Of a stretch of 64,000 nucleotides of DNA, positions 11,365 to 22,000 are shown piece after piece. The position numbers and the translations under genes are program-made. This stretch comes from Puccinia triticina. Taxonomy: Eukaryota; Basidiomycota; Pucciniomycetes; Pucciniales; Pucciniaceae. Under the pieces are notes generated by a model. It was not told the DNA's origin, did not search any database, and saw only the letters and a program-made list of their open reading frames with translations. The DNA lies in assembly GCF_026914185.1 (NCBI RefSeq), contig NC_070567.1, forward strand, positions 186,001-250,000, given 5' to 3'. Position 1 is the stretch's first letter. Each line of letters begins with the position of its first letter.

Positions 11365-12430
11365 TACGGATATCGAATGCGATAACGGAACTTTTCCGTT
11401 GGCCGAAGACCTGGGGCCTTATAGATACTCATTCTTCTTCATTTTATGACGTCATGGACGCCTTCACCTTTCGAAGACGTTTGGCGCGGATTCTCTTTCA
11501 TTCTTTTAATTTTTGACTCTGGTGTTCGACCCAGTTTAATTAATCCTTGGATCACTTTTGGATCGCCTACACGTAATTCATTATTCCTAAAATCTTTTTC
11601 AGTCGAATGGCCAGCTTCAGGAGTCCATTTGGACAGTTTCTCGGCGGTACCTTTGGCTTATTTCATTATGTATTCCTTTAATTTCAACTCCCTTGCGGCG
11701 GAAACCGCGGAAATTATAATGAAACTTTGAACCATTCCAATAACGATTCGGCCGACCTCAAAATTAACATTAATCTTTCCAGTTTTCATCTTCCCGATCT
11801 CACCTTTCGTTTGAACTCGGTTTCAGCCGATTCTATCGAGCGGTTTCGGAATTATACGCGCTCAAAGTCACCCTAGTGTTTCCACGGGCTCATTCACAAC
11901 TTTCATTCAGTGTTCACGGCGACCTATCGGTTGAATTAATTCTAAATATACCGTAATCCTTAATTCACCTTCTCTTTCCGTTCTTTCAAACGAATCCGGA
12001 ATTAGACAATTCCATCGACTGAAAGCTGAGTTATATCCGAAAACAGTTTGCCTTATATTGACGCGGTGTTACTACTACGCGCACCCGCGGATCTCGCTTG
12101 GATCTTTAACCGGCCCTACACAATCGATACTCAACCCTTAAAAATAATTAGTATATACCATTTTAATCTAGAGAATCGTATCTTTCGAATGAACTCGGTT
12201 TCAAGAAATTTCATCGAGCCGTTCCGAAGATACAGGTTGACCATTTCCTACTTTTCTTTTCGTCAGTCCGCATGCGCGCCTCCCGCACGGAGCCCCTGCT
12301 CAGACATCAGGACCCCTCTTGCGACAGCACACGCGCATGGACCCAGGTTCCATTCCTCATCTGGACAAAATTCAAGGCTTTTTTTTCGTAGAAATGTTGA
12401 AATAAAAGACCATTATCAATGATTCCTCCT
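11365..12430. other. GC-richer segment of the Ty3 tail with a degenerate direct repeat
   Basis: This block differs in base composition from the AT-rich element around it. It holds two similar stretches of about 50 bp at 11805-11858 and 12183-12236, sharing TGAACTCGGTTTCA and ATCGAGC. On the minus strand it lies directly upstream of the antisense ORF start at 11364 and could be its promoter region, or a relic of a nested element. I see no long coding frame. Confidence 0.4.
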
Positions 12431-13018
12431 GGGAGGGGAGGAGGGATTTTTTCCCCTCCATCATCAGAAAGAAAAGAAGAAATCATTCATTCATTCCTCA
12501 TTGACAATTATCAATCATCCAATCATCCATCATCATTCCTTACCATCCCATAGCAATTACTGGACATCCAACCACCTCAATACTGGAATTTCCTCATCAT
12601 CTTCACCATGTATTCTAAGAATTATTGAACCATCAATTCAAACAGTCATTCATTCACCATTATAATCAATTTCTTCCAACACATGGCAGCTCAGAAACCA
12701 CTCAATTTGAGCAAGAATATTCTTTGGACAACTTATCAACTTCTCTGGACTTCAACTTCTCTTCACAGAACTCTACAATATATATTCAGATACTCAGAAA
12801 TTCAGTCATTCAACTTCAAATCATTCACAACCTTCAGAAATTACAATTATCAACCCCATCAATCAATCATCATCAATCATTGCATTCTTCCATTTGCCTC
12901 AGTTAGGCAGGAAAATTAGTGTATTCTTCAGAATGGAATCTAGTCTAATATGTGTCTGTCTCAAGGATATTGCCTTCAGCAGAGTTAGATCTTCTTAAAC
13001 ATTCACCCCTCATTGATA

Positions 13019-13270
13019 ATTGGACCTTCTTTTGGATACTGGACTCTTTGGATTGGATACTGGACTATGGATACTTTGGATACATAGGACTATTGGACTT
13101 TGGATTGGACTTGGATACCTTGGACTCAGATATACTGGACTTGGATTATACTTGGATTCTATTGGCTTTGGACACTGGACTTTGGATTTGGACTGCTACT
13201 CAGGATTTTGGACTTCACCTTTTGGAGGAAGAACACTGGGCTTTGGACTTTGGACTCTTGGACTCAACAT
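13019..13270 (+). repeat. Degenerate tandem repeat of a TTGGACT/TTGGAT unit
   Basis: About 250 bp are built from variants of GGACTTTGGAT and TTGGACT, with more than fifteen GGA(C/T) steps at 5-12 nt spacing. It sits in the Ty3 tail shortly before the polypurine tract. All three plus frames stay open for more than 80 codons, but the peptides are low-complexity Leu/Trp/Asp strings and are probably not genes. Confidence 0.75.
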
Positions 13271-13332
13271 TCTTCAACTCTTTCTGGATCACCCTTCTCT
13301 TTGGTGCATTGCCTGGGGACAGACAATAGGTT

Positions 13333-13341
13333 GGGGGAGGA
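13333..13341 (+). other. Polypurine tract of the Ty3 element
   Basis: GGGGGAGGA directly abuts the TG that opens the 3' LTR at 13342. This is the expected plus-strand primer position for an LTR retrotransposon. Confidence 0.85.
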
Positions 13342-14319
13342 TGTGGTGCTCCATTCCAAACCATAAGTAGTATTTTATTGCTTTCCTTTACATATATTCA
13401 TCATTACATTGCCTATTACCCCATCACCCCTTCACAAAAACCTCATTATTATTGCATATTCAGATTCTACGCCAAATTTCACCTATAGTCACTTATACAT
13501 AGTACCCCCTTATATTCAATGGTTCAATAGTTATAGAGGATATAAGACTTACAGAAACCCTACAGTCTTCATTAGTTACAATAATCATTTCATTAGTAAC
13601 CTACTTGAATCATTACAGTACATTCCTTTTACATAGTTATTCTCACATACTAAATCCTTTACATACATTGCTCATCATGTACTATGCCTATTGTACACAT
13701 TACATCATTGGATCTGTGCTTACCCTTTTCAGTAGTGCTCATCATTACAAGTTGTTACTATGTTCTCATCACTCTTCCCCATTAGTACATTCTTTTATTC
13801 CCATAACCAACATTCCCCTTTCAGCATTGCTCATCATTACATACTGTTACTATGTTCTCATCACTCTTCCCCATTTGTACATTCCTTTATTCCCATAGTC
13901 AGAATGCCTCCACTGTCTGTGCTCATCCTTTCTTCATATAAGAACTGTCCTTCCCCCCTCACTTGTACCCTATGCAGAGAACTATATGCAGAATTTATAG
14001 ATAATTTTAGATACAGAAATTATAAGTGCCCATTCTCATCAACCCCTTGCCATTAAACCTTGCCATTGCATTCCCCACTCTCATCACTCCTCCAACTCTC
14101 TTACCCTCAGTAGTCAGTAGTTAAGGCTCATAGTACTAGCTCCTAAGATCAAGCAGAAATCAGCCACACCTTTTTCTTCTTTTTCTTAGTGTTACTCTCA
14201 TCCCCTCAGCATTAATCAGGAAGGCAGCCTCATCAGCACCCTTGCATAGCTTACATTAGTACTAGTGTTGCTATCCATTTCCCTTCCAAGCTCTATTCTC
14301 CCCCTTGAGCAGTTCCACA
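13342..14319 (+). repeat. 3' LTR of the Ty3 element
   Basis: Same length and ends as the 5' LTR, with an exact offset of 9700 bases. Differences lie at about 13762, 14126, 14175-14176, 14193, 14214 and 14310. It is followed by CCGT, the right copy of the target duplication. Confidence 0.97.
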
Positions 14320-14324
14320 CCGTA

Positions 14325-15650
14325 ATGGATTCCTTAGCAACGGCGTCAGCCATTGAGAATTTCAGGATGCCTGTGTACTCTCATCTCGACCCAACCCACC
14401 CCGCGGCCCTCGCAACTGTTACAATTACTTTGATCCCCTCACCACAGGTATCCCCAGGCACATGCAGTGTCTGCTGGAAGAAGAACGGCTACCATCGCAA
14501 CATACGACCCAGAGCATCCAAACAGGCCAATCAGCTTCGTTGGCCAGCCATCATCCCCACCCGCTCCTCCTCATCCCGCCCACGCCGTTCATGCCCCTCC
14601 GACTTCAACCCTGGCCGCGCCAGCGCCACAGCCTTCCAATCACGAACAAATCAACAGTCACCCAGGGGAACTTCAACATCCAAGATTGCATCTACCCACA
14701 TGGCCTAACACCACGTCCAAAAGCGACGGTTCAGGAAGCGGCTCAACAAACGGACAATCGAGACCGTCGAGAGAGCGGTGGAGAGACTACTAGAGGAGGA
14801 TGGCCGGGCGGGCCAAGTGATCATTGACATTGTCGACAACGTCCGCGATCTCAGCGACTTGGAGGGCGAGGATTACCAGCCCCCTCAATCGGCAACCGTC
14901 GGATTCGGAAACCAGCCGCCTTCCAAGATTGTCTACAATAAGGCCAGGCCAAGTATCAATCACACCAAACGCAGCTCCAGCCAACCATTCAATCCACATG
15001 GCCACCACCATCAACAGCAGCGTCACGACAAGCGTGCCAAAGATTTGTGATCCCGTCAGCAGCATCCGCAGGACCTTGATCCAGATGGCTCGGCCCAGAC
15101 AATCACCGTCGAGACGCCAATGGGAGAGTCGCTCGGCGCGCCCACGCCAGCCAGAGAGGAGTTTGAGGATAGAGGGGCGATGGACTACAATGACAAGGGG
15201 AGCATTGACAGCTAACTCGCGGCGGAGATCGAGGCGGGCTTGATGGAGAGTGCAGCGGCGGAAGCGCGTGCGGCTGCCAGGCTGACGGGCCCTGAGGACA
15301 AGGAGGACAAGAACGACAGAGAAGACCTCTTCGGAGACGGCGATAACAATGACAATGATGATAAAGAGGACAATGACAATTACGAGGAAGAAACGAACGA
15401 GATGGTGGAGGACAAGTAACGGATCAGACTGCTTCAGCGCGAGCTCAAGGACCTCGAGGCCGCCGTCAGCCGGAAGAAGGTCGAGACCGCAGGCGCGACT
15501 AACTTGATCGTCCGCAAATGGTTCGAAGAGGCTCTCAAGAAACTCAACCTCGAGCTCAAGTCCAAGAAGAACCAACTTACCTCGACCCACGCCACCCTCG
15601 GGTACGCGGTCAACTTGCGCTTTGGCTTGGTCGCAATTGCCGTCCCAAGG
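14325..15650 (+). pseudogene. Dead gene with a TAF7-like C-terminal end
   Basis: An ATG at 14325 opens a short frame (MDSLATASAIENF), followed after a frame change by a Pro/Ala/Ser-rich segment to about 14790. From 14778 a single frame runs to 15650 but is cut by TGA 15048-15050, TAA 15213-15215 and TAA 15417-15419. Its last part has a long Asp/Glu/Asn tract and then a coiled coil (LLQRELKDLEAAVSRKK, ATNLIVRKWFEEALKKL). That order, acidic tract followed by this type of helix, resembles the C-terminus of TFIID subunit TAF7; the likeness is from memory and the diagnostic TAF7 N-terminal domain is absent. The start lies 5 bases after the Ty3 insertion. The open minus-strand frame over it is a shadow. 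Confidence 0.4.
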
Positions 15651-17480
15651 TGATCCCGCACATCCAGCAAATATCAAATAGATAGTGGGACCGTTCGCGG
15701 ATCTCAATCACTAGGCTATTGTTTTAACTGGAAAGGCATGCAAGATGGCTTCAGATGGCGTCCATCTATCTTCAAGTTTGCAAATTTCTTCGATGGGAGT
15801 GTGTGGCGAAGAGTGGAGCTGACTAGCTAACTGTTTTTAACCCTCACTCTTGCTTTTCTTCCTCTCCAGAAGCTTCCCAACTTAAAGAAGCATTGGAAAC
15901 TTCGCTTGCCAGGGAAATGAGTGACAAGAAGGTGAACTGGGACCCTGCCAACCAGACAACCGCGTGTCCTTCATGAACACCATTTACCATCTAAACTACC
16001 TTTTGAGTGCGTCCTATTTGTTTGCTTCCAATCAAAGGCCAACACCAGCCGCAAGCTTGTTCCCATCCATCAGAGGCAGCCAAACTGAACCTCACAGAGT
16101 TAGCCGCTGCTCCTAAAGAGTCCTTCCAGTTATCCCTTACTTTGTTTCTCGTTGTTCAACCAAACAACTTGCTGTCAACAGTGGCAAATATAATTTGGGA
16201 GGGATCACTGGCTTGGGTCAAGCACTTGTGGGTGTCATAATTGCTGAATCACAACTGCCTCATTAAATCTGAGCAAACAATTGTATTGGTGAATCATATC
16301 CTACAACATGAGAAACACTATAGTGATTCTTTTGTTTGTTTAATGTAATGAGAATTTCATTGCATAAGCCATTGGGATTGGGATACATACTCTTTTGCTC
16401 TTTCTTGGCGGGGTTTTTATGGTACTGCTAAATAAAAAATGAAGCCATTTGAATAGCATCAATTTTCTATGGTAAATTTTCAGATTTGTGTAGGGAAGAA
16501 CCTCCCTGTTTACAACATGTGGCAACTTTTCCCAGTAATTATACCAGGCACAATGGAGGACTTCTCATGGGCATTGAGAGACCTTTAGATGTGGCTGTAA
16601 ATCCGAAATTAACCCAGTCATCAAAACAACAACCCACACAAAATAATATACTAAATCCTAGGCTTAAGAAATCAAGTTTTTTTTTTTTGCCAAAAGTTAA
16701 ACTTTGTGGTGTGTAAATTGAAATCAATAGGGTTTGCAGACCCAAGGGGAAGTCCTCAAATATCATGTAGAAACTATCCAATTTTGTACATAGTTTGTGC
16801 TGATAAATACCCACTTTTTGTTGTGATAGTTTGAAATCTGTTTGTTTTCTATCTCTTGTTGATTAGAGAAACATTGTGGTTATTGCTGGTCAAATTTAAT
16901 GGTCTACTACCCAGAGCCTGAGTTTAAGACTTGCAAAAGTTATCAGTTAGCAGAATGTTGAACTGAACAATTACTAAGATTACAAGAAAACAGAGGCCTG
17001 GGTGTTTTACCTTGGCTTTGCAGCGGCGGAGCCGCCTCGGCCTCTAGTAATTATTAATTACAGGGAATAAATTTGGCGTAAAAAGTAGGTGGTAAGCGCT
17101 TAAACTGATTGGCTACTTGTCAGAGGCGGGGGTCTTACGGCAACTACTTATAAGGATAAAGCTTGTAAATATACTAATAAGGGATTTTTGATATTTAAAG
17201 GTTTAATCCAGTGGATTTTACGTGCAGGGGATGGTTTTAAAGGGAAAAGGGGCTACAATAGTAGCAGGGGAGAATATTCACGGCAAACTTACAGTTTATG
17301 GGTGGTGAATGGTCTGGGGGATCTTTTCCTGAGGGCCAAATAGGCCTCTATTTATAGAGGAGACTTCAGTGGGCGTAATCACTGAGTCCTTTTCTCCCTA
17401 TGGGAGTATCCAGAGGTGTAGCCGTCAAAAGGGCTTGGCTGTGGGTAATTTAATTGTATTGTAATAGACTAATTTCCCTG
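15651..17480. other. No gene recognised
   Basis: Mixed-composition DNA. A possible short exon with a good acceptor (TCTCCAG at about 15869) reads SQLKEALETSLARE before a stop, and may belong to the dead gene upstream. A poly-T run lies at 16679-16690. From about 17030 the sequence looks like an LTR or other repeat end, with the palindrome CCTCTATTTATAGAGG at 17345-17360. No splice-consistent gene was found. Confidence 0.5.
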
Positions 17481-17486
17481 ACTCTG

Positions 17487-17520
17487 TCACATGACATGTT
17501 TATAACCAATTGTCATGTGA
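17487..17520. repeat. Perfect 10-bp inverted repeat, TCACATGACA
   Basis: TCACATGACA at 17487-17496 and its exact reverse complement TGTCATGTGA at 17511-17520 flank a 14-nt AT-rich loop. It lies at the edge of the repeat-like block and may mark a transposon end. No partner element was found. Confidence 0.6.
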
Positions 17521-17824
17521 AAGAGCTTCAGTAGAAGTCTACATAATACTTTCACGGGGTATTTCTACACGAGTAATATTACTCATTAATGTACAACAGT
17601 TTAATTTTATGTACATTGTTTGTTTTACTAAATTTATGTATGTAATACTATTTTTGGGCGCTTTCTGGGGCCAATTCTTATTTATACAATTATTACATGA
17701 AGGAATAGGAATAAGGGCTACTTTAAGTGGGTGGCCCCCCTTAATTTATGATGAGGAATCTGATTCTGCAATAATAGTTTAATAATTATTATTATTTACT
17801 AAGTTATTGCAGTCTTTTGGATAC

Positions 17825-18109
17825 TTAATGTATCTCTAAGGCTGACACTGGCCGTTTGGAAAAATAATCATTGATGAGCTGTTCATGACCTTGAAGTTGG
17901 TTCCGATGAATTTCCTGTCGTCCAAAAGTAGATCCGCCTTGCTTGATAACTTGATTTCTTTGGTGAATGAGCAATGTAAGCGTTGTTTGAAGTGAAGCTA
18001 GTTCTTTGGTTTCATCTTTGATCCACTCCAGGTACTCAATCGGGTATTTGGACTGTTGTGATAGATGTGTGACAGTCCGGGACATCTGGTTGCGGGCCGC
18101 TAGAGGCAA
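17825..18109 (-). CDS. Hypothetical 94-residue ORF, unrecognised
   Basis: The frame reads MPLAARNQMSRTVTHLSQQ and then a helical Glu/Leu/Gln-rich segment (YLEWIKDETKELASLQTTL). It is hydrophilic, without signal peptide or membrane segment. It lies just inside a boundary where the sequence TTGGAGATGCTCTAA (18124-18138) resembles common MITE ends; the related TTTAGAGCATCTCCAG occurs at 44035. It could be a fragment of a DNA-transposon protein or chance. No introns or partners support it. Confidence 0.2.
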   Translation of the reverse strand: MPLAARNQMSRTVTHLSQQSKYPIEYLEWIKDETKELASLQTTLTLLIHQRNQVIKQGGSTFGRQEIHRNQLQGHEQLINDYFSKRPVSALEIH

Positions 18110-18138
18110 CCCAATCCACCCCGCACCGTTGGAGATGC

Positions 18139-19036
18139 TCTAACCTCACAGCGGCCTCAAGGCATGTCATCCCGGTGACTTCAGAGGCGGGAGCCTGCCG
18201 TCCTCAAGCCCGTCTACCTTGCGTTGCCGTAGGCGCCATGAGGCCATCCTCCAGAACGATCTCACAAGGATGTCAGCATGGACACCTGCGGGAGATCCAA
18301 CCATGGCGGCCTGAGGTTGGCCCCCCTGCGCCTCGGTCGGGTTGGCGCCCCCTGGGCTGCCCTAGGTGCGCGCCACCAGAGATAGCCGCAGGGCGTGGCT
18401 TGATGGCGTCCGACGACTGCAGGGCCCTGCTGGCGTCCGGTTGGCCGCCCTGCTGACATCCCACTTGCCCCGCTGTGTACATTGTGTAAGACACTACTTT
18501 TCTGCCTGATCTTTTGGAAGTAAACTACCAAGCCTTATGAGGGTTTACTTTCAAAAGATTATCCTATAAAGACATGTTTTACCATATGTAATGTAGCACG
18601 TTTCCTATTATTACGCTGCGTAATATGACGCTGCCAAACAGGGCCTTACAAATAATCATCCGTGTGTGAAGGTGCAACTGACAAAACACCTTACAGCGGG
18701 GAATTGACTTCTAGGCTCTACCTAAGTATCTACATATTTAGAATGGCAGCTGAGGTGGTTTTCACATAATTACCTTGGCCTCCAAAGAATATAAACCAAC
18801 TCATTCATTCTAACAAGATACAACGGATTATTTTCTGTTTTTCATGGTGTATTTACCACACTAAAGTGGTCCAAGTGGCTAACAATAAAGTCAAACAAAC
18901 GAACAAAAACTGGAAACAATATTCTCTCCGATCATCTTACTTAGTTGCCATTAAATTCTACTTTAAATCAATACAAGCGAGGAGAAAGCCAAGTAAACAA
19001 AGTTTATAAATATAGACAGGGTTTGCTTCCATTATC
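18139..19036. other. GC-rich repeat-like block, then the 3' flank of SPT6
   Basis: 18139-18480 is strongly GC-rich with many CCTG/GGCG words and no supported gene. 18510-18557 holds an imperfect inverted repeat (CTTTTGGAAGTAAAC against GTTTACTTTCAAAAG). 18602-18616 is the palindrome ATTACGCTGCGTAAT. The rest is AT-rich 3' flank of SPT6. Nothing else is seen. Confidence 0.4.
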
Positions 19037-22000
19037 TTACACATATCCTTGACGAGGCGGTGCCCAATCTGTGAAAGGACATGAAACGCGCAAAGTTAGA
19101 TGTAATCGACTGTGAGTTTCGGCAGGACGGGGAAAAAGGACAGAAAGTGGGACGCAACCTGTGGATGGATTTGGTGGCGCGGGGGGAGGTGGATTTATAT
19201 ACTTCGTATATCCTTGCGGTGGTGGTACTGGAGCCGCAGCCGGAGGGTAGGTAGGTGTGGCACCGCTCCAGCCTAGAATTGTACATTCGATTCAGTGGAT
19301 TGAAAATCATTGCGCGACGAGACGTAAAAATCTTACCCTGAGCAGGTGGCTGTGGAGGCGGGGCAGAATAACCCGGGGGTGCGGGTTGTTGATAGCTTTG
19401 TCCAGCAGCAGGTAGAGGTGGATATTGAGGTGTAGAGCCTGGGTACCGAGGCGTGACGAGTGGAGTCCGACTACCAACCAGGGGTGTGCGGTTGGTGAGC
19501 ATTGGGGTGCGACCACCGTGGATTGGGGTGCGTCCGTTGGGAGCAAGTGACGGTGTTTGGCGACCATAGATTTCAGACCTGCCTCCATGCCCAGCTGCCG
19601 TAGCTGCTGCTGCTCGCGCCGTATATTGGGTCTGCGCAGATCAGGGTCGATTGGAGGAGTGTAAGGAATCAAGTAATAAAACTATTTTTTGGATCAATGG
19701 TACGCGAACCTTAAATGCATTACACAGAGATAGCATGTCACCAGCTTGAGTGCCATGAAGTTCATACGCCCCAGGTGATACCTTTACGTTCTGTAGTAAA
19801 TAATGACAGGTAGATATCAGCAAGCAAGCCCAGAGAAGCCGAAAACTGAGATGCCTTACCCATGTCTGCATTGGCGAATTCTTGTTGGCTTTGAATCCAA
19901 TCAAGAAATTACCAGCCACCTCCTTATCAATACAAAATGCATAGGTGGACCGATCGGGATTGGCCATCAGGTAAGTTTTCAAAAAATTGGCTGTTTTGAG
20001 ATTGAGTTGCGTAACCGTTAGGAACCGCGGATCAACACAGATGAGGTAGCAAAATTGTTCCATGAACGCTTACACATATCATCGGAGCTTCCTTTGTATT
20101 TTTCGTGTTGGATCATTTCTTCTACCTTCCGTGCCATCGCCCTAACATGAGAGACAATCAGCTCGTCAAGATCTGAATACGAGTATCGACCTCCAATCTT
20201 CAAAATCCTCCCAAGTGAGAACTCGTTGGGTTTGTCAAGCTCCAATACGTCTAAAATATTCAAGAGGAAACCAAAATTAGCTTTGCGCGCCCCACAATTA
20301 CAGTGATAGATGAATTGTAACCGCTGACCGATGTGTTGGTAAATACCCGTGTCCACCTTCCATGTGACAGCCAAGTGATCAGTACCCCTAGAGCTAGGCC
20401 GGATCACACAATCTCCTCGTTGTAAGTTTGCAAGATGTTGCTCGGCCTGTCCAGCATTGAAGTTGTGAAAGTTGGGATGCTTGATAACTCTCTGAGTCCG
20501 GCGACTGCCCGTCTTCTTCTTTGTCTCCACTCGGTCTTTATCTATTTCCATCTGAGACATATCAAAATATGGATCGGTTTCCACTTTTTTTCGACCTCCC
20601 GAGTTGGCGGCCACGTAGTGGGGTTGAGAATTGAGCTCCACCGAGAAACGGTCCTTGTGGATTTCGACAACTACCGCCTGTGTTGTCGAACCCACTGAGA
20701 ATTTGCTCATATCGGGTGTCCCTTCGTCCACCATGTAGTTCTGGTCGATAAAGCCCTCGATTCCGGAATCCAGCCGGACGGCCAAACCACGATCACGGAC
20801 TCTTGTGATTTTAACCGGTATGAGTGTGCCTTGAGAAAGTGTCGCTTCATTTTCGCCAGTCCAGAGGTCAAACATCTGATCGGGCGTCAAGGGCTCAAAC
20901 TGAGCTCGCGTTTCTTGGTAAGGATTTTGTAACTCAGACCTAATCTGATAGAGCGTCAATCTTTTCTTCTGTTGCATCAAACGACAAAGCTCTTCAGCAA
21001 AATCATCTAGATTCAGATCATCCAACTTCGCCGCTCCATTGCCATTGTCACTGGCCAACAGATCGCTGACGACTTGTGACGGCGGCTGTCCGGTAAGATC
21101 CTCTTCATCCAGCTCTTGAGCATCAGCAGCCATCTTCCGTGCAACATCGTAATCTTCAGGATGTATTCTCGTATCGTCTAAGATATCCGGATCGATCGTC
21201 CGATTTGGGCGAAGATCATCCTGATTGATTCGCAAGAATCCGGCACAATTGTAAAAAATGTTTTTGGTAACCAAGTTCTCAGTAATCAATTCATTCCGCA
21301 AGCTGAGGGTACCTTCCTGTGTTACAAAAATAAACGCGCCATGGGTCAACAATCTTGAAAATCCTGTATCATCAGTTGCAAGATGAGTTACGTACAATTT
21401 TTGGGCTGGCGTTGATGGACTTGATCAATTTCTGAGCTTTTCGTGGCCCAAGCCCACACACATACTGGAGGAGACATTGGTAATAAGGGTCGTTTACAGC
21501 GCGGTTAATGTCAACACCGACAGCGTTGACGATGTTGACCAGAGCTCGTTCCAAGTACAACTGAAGAGTCTCCTTCGGTAGAAATTGTTGATCGGCGTGA
21601 AAAGATATCGCAGTCAAATCCGATGCAGCAGCAGCATACTCATTTAACGGACTCTGAACGTATCGGGCCAAGGCGACGCAATATCTTCCAAGAGGTGGTA
21701 GCTCTCCAAATTCCTCTTCGGCTCGTTTACCTTGCTGGTTTAATCTTGCGGTATCGTCTCGGGCGACGATAACCGGAAAATTCAACTTACTGGCGGCCTC
21801 AGTGGTTAATTGACCTTGTGCGTTTTGCATTTCGGATTTCATCCGTTCAGATAATTCACCCGAAACCATCTTGACGTCTCCCAATAGTCTGTAAGTCGAT
21901 GCGCTGAATCCGCCAACGACAATGACGTCTGGTGTACGAGTCTTCAGTAAATCTGCAAAGGCCTGGCGTGGATCAGGATCACGCAGGTTATCGAGCTTCA

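Larger units (their letters stand above)
3642..14319 (+). mobile_element. Ty3/gypsy LTR retrotransposon, nearly complete, 10,678 bp
   Basis: Two 978-bp LTRs with seven differences (0.7 percent) bound a primer-binding-site candidate, gag-protease, pol, a 3 kb tail and a polypurine tract. Domain order in pol is reverse transcriptase, RNase H, integrase, which defines Ty3/gypsy. CCGT occurs on both sides (3638-3641 and 14320-14323); counting the terminal A of the LTR gives a 5-bp ACCGT match, the size usual for this superfamily. The LTR identity indicates a young insertion. Defects seen are one in-frame TAA in gag; pol is open throughout. The tail between pol and the 3' LTR is unusually long and carries an antisense spliced ORF. 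Confidence 0.96.

Noticed and set aside
13020..13370. Trp/Leu/Asp-rich frames of up to 125 codons
   Set aside because: They are read-through of the TTGGACT tandem repeat and run into the LTR; no evidence of coding.
14790..15707. Open 305-codon frame on the minus strand
   Set aside because: It is the antisense of the Asp/Glu/Asn tract of the dead gene, giving long Val/Ile runs; no start context, splice logic or motif supports it.
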